This document shows positions 8,506 to 18,284 of a stretch of 64,000 bases of DNA, piece after piece (the first letter of the stretch is position 1; every line of letters begins with the position of its first letter). The position numbers and the translations under genes are program-made. The notes beneath the pieces were generated by a model. That model did no database searches. It was not told the DNA's origin and worked only from the letters and a program-made list of their open reading frames with translations. Origin of the DNA: Zetaproteobacteria bacterium CG_4_9_14_3_um_filter_54_145 (GTDB lineage Bacteria; Pseudomonadota; Zetaproteobacteria; Mariprofundales; Mariprofundaceae); contig PFXI01000014.1 of NCBI GenBank assembly GCA_002791575.1, positions 1 to 64,000 of the forward strand. The letters run 5' to 3'.

Positions 8506-9631
8506 ATGAGCATTGAAGACCGGATTTCAGGATTCAGGACACGGCTGGAAGATTATACCGACCGACTGGACTCGATGCGGAGGTCACTTTGACGTTGATG
8601 CCAGAGAAGATGAGCTGCGTGAGTTAAACGCCCGTATTGAAGATCCCACGCTGTGGGACAGGCCGGAAGAGGCCCAGAAGCTGATGCAGGATAAAACCCG
8701 CATAGAACGGACTTTACGTACATTTCATGACTCGACAGAGGCTCTGGATGATGCGCTGACGCTGTTTGAGATGGGGGCGGAAGAGGGTGATGCCGATACC
8801 CAGATGGAAGCGGTTGAAACACTGGATCGCGTGCAGGCAGAGCTGGAGGCGCTGGAGCTGGCCCGTATGCTGGGTGGAGAAACAGATGCTGAATCAGCCT
8901 TTCTCGATATCAATGCAGGCTCAGGTGGCACCGAAGCGCAGGACTGGGCCGAGATGCTGTTGCGCATGTATCTGCGCTGGGCTGAGCGCAAGGGCTTCAA
9001 AACGGAGCTTATGGAGTGCACGGCAGGCGAAGAGGCCGGTATCAAGTCAGCCACTGTATCGATCAAGGGTGAATATGCATACGGCTATCTGAAAGCCGAA
9101 GTCGGCGTACACCGGCTGGTGCGCAAGTCGCCGTATGATTCCGGCAATCGCCGCCATACCTCATTTGCCTCGGTGTTTGCCTATCCGGATATTGAAAAGG
9201 ATATCGAAATCGATATCGACCCAAGTGATGTGCGTACCGATACCTACCGTGCTTCGGGTGCCGGTGGTCAGCACATCAATAAAACCGATTCGGCTGTTCG
9301 CCTGACCCATATCCCGACCAATATTGTTGTGCAATGCCAGAATGACCGCTCACAGCATAAAAACAGGGCTGCCGCCTGGAGCATGCTCAAGGCGCGTTTG
9401 TATGAACATGAACTGAAATTGCGCAATGCTGAAAAGCAGGAGATCGAGGATGGCAAGACCGATATTGGTTGGGGTCATCAGATTCGCTCCTATGTGCTGG
9501 ATCAATCGCGTATCAAGGATCTGAGAACAGGCATGGAAACAGGTAATACACAGGCATTTCTGGATGGTGAGATCGATCCGTTTATCCAGGCGGAATTGAT
9601 GGGCATCCGCCGCGGCGACGATAGCGAATAA
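8506..9631 (+). CDS. prfB: Peptide chain release factor 2, programmed +1 frameshift
   Basis: RF2 ends translation at UGA and UAA. The real start is ATG 8506 (GGAG six bases upstream). The zero frame codes 28 residues, then TGA at 8590-8592. Skipping one base continues at GAC 8591 to give about 374 residues. This is the classic RF2 autoregulatory frameshift: with little RF2 the ribosome slips, with enough it terminates. The catalytic GGQ is at residues 253-255 within GAGGQHINKTDSAVR. The stop-codon recognition tripeptide is SPY (208-210) where E. coli has SPF, a conservative Phe-to-Tyr change worth noting. Confidence 0.95.
8579..8593 (+). promoter_or_regulatory. prfB +1 frameshift signal
   Basis: An internal Shine-Dalgarno GGAGG (8579-8583), three-base spacer TCA, slippery CTT (8587-8589) and TGA followed by C (8590-8593). 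Order and spacing match the E. coli signal (SD, 3 nt, CUU UGA C). Confidence 0.95.
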
Positions 9632-9717
9632 GCTTTTTTCTGGCGTGGGGCCATAGTGGCCCTGAGCTTGCTTTCATGCAGGGAAGGGGTGTGATGCATC
9701 CCTGCGGAGTGTAACTC

Positions 9718-10740
9718 ATGGAACAACGGTTGCTTGAGCATTTGAGGCAGGAGCTTCCGATGCTGCGCTCTGTCGATCAGATTGATGCGGTGCATCTGAT
9801 GATCGGCAATAAAATCACCCGCACCGCCGCAGATCTGGCGACATCACTGGTGGCATCAAAAGTGGAGGCCGGCACGCTGTTATCGGCGCTGTTGCGCTAT
9901 CAGTGGATGGTTGTTCAGCAGTTGATGAAATCGGGCAGTGCAGACCCCATGCACGTACAGATGCAGGCCTATGCACGCTGTCTTGAGCGCTTTAATCAAT
10001 TACAGTCATCTGTTGTCACCGCTTGTGACCGCCATTGGCATGCTGCACTGAAAAGGGAAGTTTCGGCCAGAGTGCTGGCTGAAGCAAATGCACAGTGGCT
10101 ATCAGAGGGTGTTGTGCATTTGCACAATTATTTCAATGAAATGCCTGTGGTGGCTATGGCCGAATACCGGGGCGGTTCGGATGCGCAGCTATCGCTGCGC
10201 TTGTCGCCGGAAGTGGGACGTGTTTTTTCCTGCGCGGATGATATGCGCAGTGCCTGGATTGCCAGTCAGGACCGGCGCCATAAATTGGCCGTTCGGGTCA
10301 GTGAATGCCGGGATGATCTGCTGACGCTGGTTGTATTGGATGTACAGGAAGCCATGAAGGAGTGCAGGGAGGCGGTCCGCATATATCTTTATGATCCGAT
10401 ATTGGTCGACCTGAGAGGTCACGCCGGCGCCATCCATGCCCGGGTGATTGATATATCTGCCACAGGCTTGAAGCTGGAGATGGAAGCCGATGACCTGATC
10501 CAGGCAGGAGAACAGTTGTTTTGTATCTGGCTGCTTGGCGAGCATAAAATTGTCGCTGAAGTGATCGTTCGCTGGATTCATGCTGATGGTGATAGCAAGC
10601 GGGCAGGTGTGAAGTTTATATCCCTGGGTCCGTTCAGTGAGATAGTCAGAAAGTTTGTCTTCGCCCAGCAACAGCAACTGGCCGGCCGTCTGAAACAACT
10701 GGGTGTGCCAGTGTGGATGAAGCGGGGCTCACTCAGCTAG
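9718..10740 (+). CDS. PilZ-domain c-di-GMP receptor protein
   Basis: A protein of 340 residues. The N-terminal 200 or so residues are helical with no family I recognise. The C-terminal part (about 215-325) is a PilZ domain: it has an RxxxR motif (REAVR), then DISATGLKLE matching the D/NxSxxG signature, then RAGVKFISL near the end. These are the residues that bind cyclic di-GMP, so binding is likely. It is soluble. A role in motility, adhesion or biofilm is the family norm but not shown here. GGAG is eight bases upstream of the ATG; a 7-bp stem (GCAGGGA/TCCCTGC, 9678-9705) ends just before it. It follows prfB on the same strand. Confidence 0.82.
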   Translation: MEQRLLEHLRQELPMLRSVDQIDAVHLMIGNKITRTAADLATSLVASKVEAGTLLSALLRYQWMVVQQLMKSGSADPMHVQMQAYARCLERFNQLQSSVVTACDRHWHAALKREVSARVLAEANAQWLSEGVVHLHNYFNEMPVVAMAEYRGGSDAQLSLRLSPEVGRVFSCADDMRSAWIASQDRRHKLAVRVSECRDDLLTLVVLDVQEAMKECREAVRIYLYDPILVDLRGHAGAIHARVIDISATGLKLEMEADDLIQAGEQLFCIWLLGEHKIVAEVIVRWIHADGDSKRAGVKFISLGPFSEIVRKFVFAQQQQLAGRLKQLGVPVWMKRGSLS

Positions 10741-10748
10741 CCCCGCTT
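10720..10748. terminator. Strong hairpin over the PilZ gene stop codon
   Basis: AAGCGGGGCT (10720-10729) and AGCCCCGCTT (10739-10748) form a perfect 10-bp stem with a 9-base loop that includes the stop codon region. There is no long T run, so it may be a weak terminator or an mRNA 3' end stabiliser between the two convergent genes. Confidence 0.5.
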
Positions 10749-10771
10749 AAAGCCCCGGGTTTGCCTGATCG

Positions 10772-11098
10772 TCAATAACGCAGGCGTGTACCGTGCTCGA
10801 TTGACATGATGATCTCCATGGCAGGGATTTCCGGTGGAAACAGCGTGCCGCACACTTTTGCCCCCTTCAGGTTGGCTCCTTTGAGCTCGCACGTGCTGAG
10901 GTCCAGATCAGTCAGGTCGCTGAGCAGAAAGTGCGTGTTGGAAAAGTCCAGCCCCGTGGCATTGAGTCCGATTAAACTCATGCTGCGAAAATCGGTGTTG
11001 GAAAACGACGGTTTCCCGCCGGCGGCAATAATATTATTCACTTCATCAATTTTCCCTTCGCGTAGTAAATCATTAACCGGGTCATGTTTGATTTCCAT
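10772..11098 (-). CDS. Pentapeptide-repeat protein
   Basis: A protein of 108 residues. After a short helical N terminus, residues about 34-88 follow the A(D/N)LXX five-residue rhythm (TDFRS, MSLIG, LNATG, LDFSN, THFLL, SDLTD, LDLST, CELKG, ANLKG, AKVCG), which folds as a right-handed quadrilateral beta-helix. No catalytic residues are visible. Larger relatives include gyrase-protecting proteins, but this one is too short to assign. The ATG has GGAGG four bases upstream. It is convergent with the PilZ gene. Confidence 0.75.
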   Translation of the reverse strand: MEIKHDPVNDLLREGKIDEVNNIIAAGGKPSFSNTDFRSMSLIGLNATGLDFSNTHFLLSDLTDLDLSTCELKGANLKGAKVCGTLFPPEIPAMEIIMSIEHGTRLRY

Positions 11099-11261
11099 AC
11101 TTACCTCCAGGCTGGAGCCTGTTTTTCATGATGATAAGAAAGAAGTATGCCACTTACGTCTGTGCAGGACTCGCGGGCAGTGGCATGCGCGTATTGTCTC
11201 TCATCTACAGGAGGACAGCCTGTGTTCAGCCGGTCAAAATAGTGCACAGGCCAGAACGACA

Positions 11262-11289
11262 AAACCCTGCATCCGAAGATACAGGGTTT
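11262..11289 (-). terminator. Terminator of typA
   Basis: On the minus strand AAACCCTGTATC pairs with GATGCAGGGTTT around a TTCG tetraloop closed by C-G, a very stable 12-bp stem (one G-U pair), followed by a short T-rich stretch. It lies 37 bases after the typA stop. Confidence 0.8.
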
Positions 11290-11325
11290 GTTGTGAGTCG
11301 CGTCGCCGCAATACGGCGGGTTAGC

Positions 11326-13143
11326 TTATGAAGCGCGTGGGCTGGTGCGTTTGCGCTCGTTCTCTTTCAAATGACGCTTACGCAGTCGGATTGATTTCGG
11401 TGTGATTTCCACCAGCTCATCGTCTGCGATGAACTCGATCGCGCGCTCAAGGGTCAGCTTCAATGGCGGAACCAGATCAATGGCTTCATCCTTGCCAGAT
11501 GCACGAACGTTGGAGAGTTTCTTCTCCTTGATCGGATTGACAGTCATATCGGAATCACGGCTGTTGATGCCGATAATCATACCTTCATACAGCTTCTCAC
11601 CGGAAGTGATGAACATCTTGCCGCGCTCCTGCAACTTCCACAGGGCGAAGGCAACAGAGTCACCATTTTCCATCGAGATCAATACGCCGTTGGTGCGACC
11701 AGGCAGGGCGCCGACATAAGGGCCATAAGCGTGGAAGACATGATGCATAATGCCGGTGCCGCGGGTGTCTGTGAGGAACTCCGAAGTATAACCGATCAGA
11801 CTGCGGGTAGGGGACATGAATTCAATGCGGGTGCAACCATCAGCATTGGTTTCCATTGAGGTCATTTCTGCACCGCGTTTGCCCAGCTTTTCAATGACTG
11901 AACCCTGATACTCGGATTCCACGTCAACAGTTACATGCTCATACGGTTCCTGTTTAACGCCATCAATGGTGCGAACAATAACGGTCGGACGTGATACCGC
12001 CATTTCAAAACCTTCGCGGCGCATGGTCTCCAGCAGGATGCCGATATGTAGCTCGCCTCGGCCTGATACCTTGTAGACATCAGCGGAGTCGGTCTCTTCA
12101 ACACGCATGGCCACATTGGTGCGGATTTCGCGCATCAGGCGGTCGCGAATCTGGCGGGTTGTGATCAGCTTGCCTTCGGTGCCGGCCAGTGGTGAGTTGT
12201 TGACATGCAGCTCCATTGACAATGTCGGTTCATCCACGTGGATCACCGGCAGTGCAATCGGATTCTCTTTGGAGGCAATGGTTTCACCGATATTGATATG
12301 CTCGATGCCGGCTACCGCGATAATATCACCGGCTTCTGCTTCAGTGATTTCTGTACGGTGCATGCCAAGGAAGCCGAGCAGCTTGGTAATCTTGAAATTC
12401 TCTTTCGAGGAGTCGGCGTGGACAACGGTGATTTCCTGGCCGGTTTTGATGCGGCCATTGGCAATGCGGCCAATGACGATACGGCCGATGTATTCATCCC
12501 AGTCGAGCGTGGTGGCCAGCATCTGCAGTGGCGCATCGGAATCGCCATGCGGCGCATCCACATGATTGATGATGGTGTCAAACAGGCAGGTCATGTTGTC
12601 GGACTCTTCACCGAGCGTCATCATGGCATAGCCATTTTTGGCAGATGCATAAACAACCGGGAACTCCAGCTGTTCATCAGTTGCGCCCAGAGATGCAAAC
12701 AGATCAAAGGTCAGGTCAACTACGGAATCAGGATCAGAGCCTTCACGATCAATCTTGTTGATCACAACAATCGGTTTCAGGCCCAGGGCCAGCGCCTTGG
12801 AGGTGACAAACTTGGTCTGCGGCATCGGTCCTTCGCGGGCATCCACCAGCAGTACCACGCCGTCCACCATGTTCAGGACACGTTCAACTTCGCCACCGAA
12901 ATCGGCATGGCCCGGGGTGTCGATGATGTTGATCAGGGTGTTGTCGCCGTAACGGATAGCGGTGTTCTTCGCGGTAATGGTAATGCCACGCTCTTTTTCG
13001 AGCACATTGGAGTCCATCATGCAAGTGACAACGTCTTCTCGTGCATCAAGTGTGCCGGACTGCTTGAGCAGCTCGTCGACCAGTGTAGTTTTGCCGTGAT
13101 CAACGTGGGCGATGATGGCGATATTGCGCAAATTGCGTGACAT
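11326..13143 (-). CDS. typA: Ribosome-associated GTPase TypA/BipA
   Basis: Translational GTPase of 605 residues that binds the ribosome and is needed for assembly and stress or cold adaptation. The G1 motif is AHVDHGKTT (about residues 11-19), with the switch [14 protein letters not shown] and [10 protein letters not shown] as G4. EF-G-like domains II, III and V and the TypA-specific C-terminal domain follow. I chose the ATG at 13143 (GAGG eight bases upstream) over an upstream in-frame start, since homologues begin [15 protein letters not shown]. It is monocistronic, with its own terminator at 11262. The upstream region is interrupted by an insertion sequence about 190 bp away. Confidence 0.95.
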   Translation of the reverse strand: MSRNLRNIAIIAHVDHGKTTLVDELLKQSGTLDAREDVVTCMMDSNVLEKERGITITAKNTAIRYGDNTLINIIDTPGHADFGGEVERVLNMVDGVVLLVDAREGPMPQTKFVTSKALALGLKPIVVINKIDREGSDPDSVVDLTFDLFASLGATDEQLEFPVVYASAKNGYAMMTLGEESDNMTCLFDTIINHVDAPHGDSDAPLQMLATTLDWDEYIGRIVIGRIANGRIKTGQEITVVHADSSKENFKITKLLGFLGMHRTEITEAEAGDIIAVAGIEHINIGETIASKENPIALPVIHVDEPTLSMELHVNNSPLAGTEGKLITTRQIRDRLMREIRTNVAMRVEETDSADVYKVSGRGELHIGILLETMRREGFEMAVSRPTVIVRTIDGVKQEPYEHVTVDVESEYQGSVIEKLGKRGAEMTSMETNADGCTRIEFMSPTRSLIGYTSEFLTDTRGTGIMHHVFHAYGPYVGALPGRTNGVLISMENGDSVAFALWKLQERGKMFITSGEKLYEGMIIGINSRDSDMTVNPIKEKKLSNVRASGKDEAIDLVPPLKLTLERAIEFIADDELVEITPKSIRLRKRHLKENERKRTSPRAS

Positions 13144-13338
13144 AGATGAAACCTCAGGGTTAAAAAGTGTCGCGCATAATAGCGCCTTAGTCTGCGGAAG
13201 AAAGGGAAATGTCATAATCGCGCTCTGACGGGGTCCGGTTTGCTACTCATATTGACGCTCAGATCGATTAAATCACTCCTGTTTTGATCGATCAATTAAG
13301 CTAATATATGTATGCAATTATGCAATTATGCGATTTAG

Positions 13339-15052
13339 CCTGAATTATTCACAAACCCGGTTTCGGTCTGGCTTGTGAGCAGATGCCGCCATCACCTGTG
13401 GTAGAATTGGCCCAGTTTCTGGAATCTAATCGGATCACATCCACATTCGCTTGTTTTTTTACCGACTTCAGACCTGTGTGCGTGGTCATTTCATCTTTTT
13501 TCTGTTGACCGTGCGAACTCCATCATCCCGATAGCTGGATCAGGACTAATGGTGACAGGTGGGTGGATTCAGGCTCTTTTGGGTGGCGGTATGCAATAGA
13601 GAATTTCAGTGACCTGCGCCAATATGTCTTTCACCGGGCAAGCTGAGGGCAGTTGCAGCTTAATGCGATCCTTGTATTGAACGATACGCACAGCAATTTT
13701 GAACAGCCTGACGATAATCGTTGATGCCTGTGTATTGGCAAGCATTGTGCCTTTCAAGGTTTCAGTACGCAGGGAGTGTATGAGATTGTAGGCTGCACAG
13801 CTGATAATCAGGCGCATGCAGTTAGCCAGAAAAGATGAGTCTGATGTACGGTCACAGGCCAGGTCATTTTTGAGTTCTTTGATGTAGCGCTCTGCATTAC
13901 CCCGGCTGCAATAGAGCTGTGTGTAGGCGACTTTTGGGCTGGGTAAATCCAGCGAAGTAACGATGAATCTTGGGTTGTCTCCCAAAGCCATCACTTCGGC
14001 TTTCTGGATGATGCGGAAGGCTTGTGGCCATGATCCGGCAGCGTACTCAAACTCACCAAACAGGCGTGTATTGCTGATTGGTTTACCTTGGGCATAGCCT
14101 TGACGATCAGCATGCAAGGCACGGGCCTTCCGCATCAATGGTTCGGCCAGGTGGTTGATAACCTTGTTGGCAGTCATGCCGAAAATGAAATCCATGTTGC
14201 CGTCATCCAGACACAGTTGCATCAGTTCTGGGTTGGAGAAGTGCCCGTCTCCCCGGAGAATGATATTCGTAGCAGGCCACTGCTGGCGTATGCGCATCAG
14301 AATACGTTTCATGATCATCGCGTTCTCTTTGCCCGTTGGTCGTTTTCCCGGTCGTAAAATGGCTGTGATTAACTTGCCAGAAAGACCGTCGAAAATCGTT
14401 AAGGGCATGTAGCAGTACTGTTGGTAATGGTGGTTGTAGAAAGAGAGCTCCTGCTGCCCATGAGTCGGATCGTTGGTGTGATCCATATCCACAATCAATA
14501 CCTTTGGCGGGTGTGCTTCAGTGCTGATGAAATGATCCACCAGCGCGAGCGTCATACGGTATATATCCCTGCAGGTGGCTGCATTCTCCAGACGCGAGAA
14601 TGTTGGCTGGCTGGCAAGGTGATTGTCTTCATCCAGAGGTTTGCGACCTACAGCCAGTTTAAATGCCGGATCATGCCTGAGGCTGTTGGCATCGTTACCA
14701 TCTTCGTATGAGCAGGCTTGCTGATAAACCCGCTGCCTGATCAGATCGATGAGATGATGTTCAATGTAAGATGCATGACGACGATCCTCGAACGCTGAGG
14801 CAAGGCGTTGTGTCACCCCTGTCTGACGGTCTACGCCAGCCAGAATCACCGCTCCAAAATCAGACGACATGGCTCCGCCGTCAAAGCTGGCACGGACGCT
14901 CATACCAGAAACAGTGGCTAAACGGAGTTGTTTTGATGTAGATTTTTTCATGGTGAACCTCGGTGGCTTGCTTCGTCCGAAGCATTGGTTGCGGAACCAT
15001 CATGATATCAATGAGTTGCGCGAGGTTCACTTCTTTTTATGAATTATTCAGG
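13339..15052 (-). mobile_element. IS1380-family insertion sequence, complete
   Basis: The element is 1714 bp. The left end CCTGAATTATTCAC (13339-13352) is matched by the inverted right end ATGAATTATTCAGG (15039-15052), giving a 13-bp perfect terminal inverted repeat. TTAG occurs immediately outside both ends (13335-13338 and 15053-15056), a 4-bp target duplication, the size expected for IS1380. One full-length transposase gene lies inside on the minus strand. Intact ends, gene and duplication indicate a recent insertion. About 215 bp between the left end and the transposase stop has no gene. Confidence 0.93.
13569..14951 (-). CDS. IS1380-family transposase
   Basis: DDE transposase of 460 residues. 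It has a catalytic-type VLIVDMDHTNDPTHGQQE segment (about 150-167), IILRGDGHFSNPELMQLC (about 232-249) and the late RGNAERYIKELKNDLACDRTS motif (about 372-392) with the Glu typical of the IS1380 group. No frameshift or internal stop is visible, so it may be active. The ATG at 14951 lies about 90 bp inside the right inverted repeat, which carries its promoter. Confidence 0.93.
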   Translation of the reverse strand: MKKSTSKQLRLATVSGMSVRASFDGGAMSSDFGAVILAGVDRQTGVTQRLASAFEDRRHASYIEHHLIDLIRQRVYQQACSYEDGNDANSLRHDPAFKLAVGRKPLDEDNHLASQPTFSRLENAATCRDIYRMTLALVDHFISTEAHPPKVLIVDMDHTNDPTHGQQELSFYNHHYQQYCYMPLTIFDGLSGKLITAILRPGKRPTGKENAMIMKRILMRIRQQWPATNIILRGDGHFSNPELMQLCLDDGNMDFIFGMTANKVINHLAEPLMRKARALHADRQGYAQGKPISNTRLFGEFEYAAGSWPQAFRIIQKAEVMALGDNPRFIVTSLDLPSPKVAYTQLYCSRGNAERYIKELKNDLACDRTSDSSFLANCMRLIISCAAYNLIHSLRTETLKGTMLANTQASTIIVRLFKIAVRIVQYKDRIKLQLPSACPVKDILAQVTEILYCIPPPKRA

Positions 15053-15801
15053 TTAGAGCTTGAGCTGAGGGCATGGATCATCACGGTTGTGTTGTTGTTT
15101 ATTTCAGGTTGCTTCATTACGCATGATTTTCACCGGATCAGTTTGCGTATGGGCGAATGCTTTCCGGCTCGCCATGTCGGTATTGATGGCTGTGCCAGGG
15201 AAATGGTGTTGATAGTGGTAAACAACAGCACGGGCTTGCGGTACCTGTGCGGGACCGTCTCAGGAGCAAAACGGCGAATACAACTGTTCCCATGCGGAAC
15301 TCAATGCAAACAGGCCGAAGTACTATACATATAACATATATATAACGGAAACAGAGCTGAACCGGGAGAGAGGGATGTTTCAGCTCCCCTATAATCTAGG
15401 CTGTCAAAGCAACTGTGCCGGCATGTGCGATTTGAAATGGTGTAGTCTGTTTGTGTTCAACAAGGATATGGGTGGTTGTCCGGTCGACGTGCTGCACGCA
15501 TTATCGCCGGGTGTTGCTGGCTGTGTTATCTATCAAGACAGTAGTTGCTTTGCGTGGCCGGGTAGCTTGTGTAAGTAATGCATGTGTAATCTGCACAGGT
15601 ATTGGTGCTAAAACGTTGCCGGAATAGCTGAATAAATATGAATTTCGCATGTCTGGCCGATTGTATTGCGGTGAATGACGGTCATGCGCTGGGGATTGAA
15701 CCGCATCTCACGCACTTCTGTAGCTTGGAAGTTGTCATGCCCATCTATAGAGTGCCGCTCCCGCAGCAGGATGCTGCATATAAAACAGGGGGAACCATCT
15801 C
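15053..15801. other. Gene-poor region between the insertion sequence and ndk
   Basis: No recognisable gene. If the insertion sequence and one TTAG are removed, positions 13308-13338 join 15057-15334 in one open frame of about 100 codons, with a hydrophobic stretch ending in a lipobox-like LLFISGC. A separate cysteine-rich 67-codon frame at 15375-15578 follows GGGAGAGAGGG, but I cannot support it as a gene. GAGCTGAA (15354-15361) and TTCAGCTC (15379-15386) form an 8-bp stem. An AT-rich stretch with repeated ATATA at 15325-15345 may be promoter-like. Confidence 0.4.
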
Positions 15802-16230
15802 ATGCCAGTTCAACGTACACTTTCAATTATCAAGCCCGATGCAGTCGGTAAAAATGTGATCGGTGATATCATTCGTCGCTTTGAAGAGAACGGCCTGTCC
15901 GTTATCGGTACCCGTATGACCCAGCTCAGTGCAGCTGAAGCCGGTCGTTTTTATGCCGTGCATGAAGGTCGTCCTTTTTATAATGACCTCTGCGCATTCA
16001 TGAGTTCCGGCCCGATTCTGGCCATGGTGCTGGAAGGACAGAATGCCGTTGTGCTGAACCGTCAGTTGATGGGCGCGACCAATCCCAAGGAAGCTGAGGC
16101 GGGTACAATCCGTGCCGATCACGCTGATTCTATTGATGCCAATGCCGTACACGGTTCCGATTCTGAAGAAAATGCAGTCATCGAAATCTCTTTCTTCTTT
16201 TCCGATCTTGACCTGCATAGTCGCGGATAA
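15802..16230 (+). CDS. ndk: Nucleoside diphosphate kinase
   Basis: Transfers the gamma phosphate between nucleoside di- and triphosphates through a phosphohistidine. Length 142 residues matches the family. The N-terminal [13 protein letters not shown] and the catalytic NAVHGSDS (His about residue 117) are intact, as are the nucleotide-binding MGATNPKEA and GTIRADH segments. The ATG has a GGGGGA ribosome site. It leads a string of same-strand genes: lysS begins eight bases after it stops, so the two are probably co-transcribed. Confidence 0.96.
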   Translation: MPVQRTLSIIKPDAVGKNVIGDIIRRFEENGLSVIGTRMTQLSAAEAGRFYAVHEGRPFYNDLCAFMSSGPILAMVLEGQNAVVLNRQLMGATNPKEAEAGTIRADHADSIDANAVHGSDSEENAVIEISFFFSDLDLHSRG

Positions 16231-16238
16231 GTTCAGGT

Positions 16239-17774
16239 ATGAGTGAAACTACCGGGGAGCAGGCCGCCAGCAACCAGCCTGCCATCAATGAGCCGGCTGT
16301 TAGCGAGCAGATACTTGTCCGTCGTGGCAAGTTGGCCGACATGCGGGAGGCTGGCACCGCATATCGGAACACCTGGCGCAGCGATCACCAGTGCGCTGCT
16401 GTACATGCCCGTTTTGACGGTATGGACGATGCGCTGCTGGCCGATTGTGAAGAGCAGGTGCGTGTAGCCGGTCGGATGATGGCCCATCGTGTGATGGGCA
16501 AGTCCAGCTTTATCAAGATTCAGGATGGCAGCGCGCAAATCCAGCTGTTTCTGAACAGGGATGATCTTGGCGGCGCCGAGGTTTATAACCCGACCCGTAA
16601 ATGGGATCTGGGTGATATTGTCGGTGCAGTCGGTGTTCCTTTCCGTACCCGTACCGGCGAGCTATCCATTCGTGTTACACATGTCGAAATCGTCAGCAAA
16701 TGCCTGCGTCCATTGCCGGAAAAGTGGCATGGGCTAAGTGATCTGGAAACCCGTTATCGTCAGCGCTATGTGGATCTGATGGTTACTCCCGATTCCAGAG
16801 AGACATTCCGTTTGCGCTCGCGCATTGTTTCCCGTCTCAGACAGGGGCTGGAGCAACGCGACTTTATCGAGGTGGAAACACCGATGTTGCAGTCGCAGGC
16901 TGGCGGTGCCGCAGCCAGACCTTTCGTTACGCATCACAATGCACTGAATATGGAACTGTTCCTGCGTATTGCTCCGGAGCTCTACCTCAAGCGTCTGCTT
17001 GTCGGCGGCTTTGAACGCGTATTTGAAATCAATCGCAACTTTCGTAATGAAGGATCGGATGCCACGCATAACCCGGAATTCACCATGGTCGAGTTTTATC
17101 AGGCCTATGCGGATTTTAACGATGCGATGGACACTACCGAGGGATTGATTCGCGATATTGCTACTGGTCTTGATCTGCAGCAGGTACAGTGGGAAGGGGT
17201 GGATATCGATCTGAATCAACCCTTTAAACGCATCAGGCTGGATGAGTCCGTATTTGAGAAGCGCACCGACCTGCGCGGGCATGCCAATGACAAGGCCCTG
17301 CTGGCCACGGTCTGTCTGCAGGAGATACCTGACATCAAGCCTTTGATCACCTGGAAGGCGGGGCACTATCTGCTGGCGCTGTTTGAAGCGCTGGTGGAAC
17401 CAACACTGCTGCAGCCGACATTTGTTACCCATTATCCGGTTGATGTTTCGCCACTGGCCAGACGCAATCATGAAGAGGTAACGGTTGCCGATCGTTTCGA
17501 ATTGTTTGTGGCCGGCCGCGAAATCGCTAACGGTTTTTCTGAGTTGAATGATCCGGATGATCAGCGTGCACGCTTTGTTGCGCAGGCGCAGGCGAAGGCT
17601 GCGGGTGATGCCGAGGCTACAGGTGTGGATGAGGATTATCTGCGCGCGCTGGAGTTCGGAATGCCGCCGGCAGCAGGCGTGGGCATCGGTGTGGACAGGC
17701 TGGTGATGATGTTGACCGGTCAGCATTCGATTCGCGATGTGTTACTGTTTCCGCACATGCGTCCGGAGCAGTAA
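16239..17774 (+). CDS. lysS: Lysyl-tRNA synthetase, class II
   Basis: Charges tRNA-Lys in the cytosol. Length is 511 residues with an N-terminal OB-fold anticodon-binding domain (about 60-165; VRVAGRMMAHRVMGKSSFIKI) and a class II catalytic core. Motif 2 is FRNEGSDATHNPEF (about 267-280), and motif 3 is GIGVDRLVMMLTG near the C terminus. The first 25 residues are a low-complexity S/A/N extension. It lies between ndk and the CBS gene with short gaps. Confidence 0.96.
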   Translation: MSETTGEQAASNQPAINEPAVSEQILVRRGKLADMREAGTAYRNTWRSDHQCAAVHARFDGMDDALLADCEEQVRVAGRMMAHRVMGKSSFIKIQDGSAQIQLFLNRDDLGGAEVYNPTRKWDLGDIVGAVGVPFRTRTGELSIRVTHVEIVSKCLRPLPEKWHGLSDLETRYRQRYVDLMVTPDSRETFRLRSRIVSRLRQGLEQRDFIEVETPMLQSQAGGAAARPFVTHHNALNMELFLRIAPELYLKRLLVGGFERVFEINRNFRNEGSDATHNPEFTMVEFYQAYADFNDAMDTTEGLIRDIATGLDLQQVQWEGVDIDLNQPFKRIRLDESVFEKRTDLRGHANDKALLATVCLQEIPDIKPLITWKAGHYLLALFEALVEPTLLQPTFVTHYPVDVSPLARRNHEEVTVADRFELFVAGREIANGFSELNDPDDQRARFVAQAQAKAAGDAEATGVDEDYLRALEFGMPPAAGVGIGVDRLVMMLTGQHSIRDVLLFPHMRPEQ

Positions 17775-17807
17775 AGCGGCAGCGATGCCGGAGCAGGGGA
17801 ATATTGC

Positions 17808-18284
17808 ATGATTGCAGCGAAAATAATGATTGCGCAGCCCAAAACCTGCACTACCGATGAGCAGGTCGGTGTGGTGTTCGATCGTATGCGCATGCAGAGC
17901 CTGCGGATGTTACCGGTCGTTGATGCGGACGGGGTACTCAAAGGGGTGTTGTCGACCTTTTCGGTACTCGGTCGTATCGTGCCTGACTATATCGTCAGCG
18001 GTGACCTCAACGCGATAGCCTACGCCCCGGATCTCGGCTTGCTGCGCAAGCACTACACGACGGTCTCCGATCAGCCTGTGGCTGAAATTATGGAGACAAC
18101 CTATCTGGCGGTGGGGGCCAATGAATCACTGCTCAGTGTTGCTGCGGCATTGATTGGGTTCGGCAAGCATGAATATGCACTGGTTGTCGAGAAGGGTGGT
18201 CGCCTGCTGGGTATTATTTCAGCCGGCGATATTCTTGATTCGCTGCTGCAGATAACTGAAGACGGGCGATATAGCGATGCATGA
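17808..18284 (+). CDS. Tandem CBS-domain protein
   Basis: A soluble protein of 158 residues made of two CBS motifs (about 5-65 and 90-150; MRMLPVVDADGVLKGVLSTFSVLGR and YALVVEKGGRLLGIISAGDILDSLL). Such pairs bind adenine nucleotides and act as regulatory modules. Its stop overlaps the start of the transporter gene by eight bases, so a role as a nucleotide-sensing regulator of that transporter is a reasonable inference. A specific ligand cannot be read from the sequence. Confidence 0.85.
   Translation: MIAAKIMIAQPKTCTTDEQVGVVFDRMRMQSLRMLPVVDADGVLKGVLSTFSVLGRIVPDYIVSGDLNAIAYAPDLGLLRKHYTTVSDQPVAEIMETTYLAVGANESLLSVAAALIGFGKHEYALVVEKGGRLLGIISAGDILDSLLQITEDGRYSDA

Noticed and set aside
11128..11331. 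Short plus-strand frame beginning MMIRKK
   Set aside because: It runs through the typA terminator hairpin and has no ribosome site or family.
12238..13140. Long 300-codon frame on the plus strand
   Set aside because: It is antisense to typA, whose motifs are unambiguous; high-GC shadow.
15375..15578. Cysteine-rich 67-codon frame after a GGGAGAGAGGG site
   Set aside because: It has no recognisable family, signal peptide or conserved pattern and lies in a gene-poor stretch.
16734..17726. Long 330-codon minus-strand frame
   Set aside because: It is antisense to lysS and lacks any family features.
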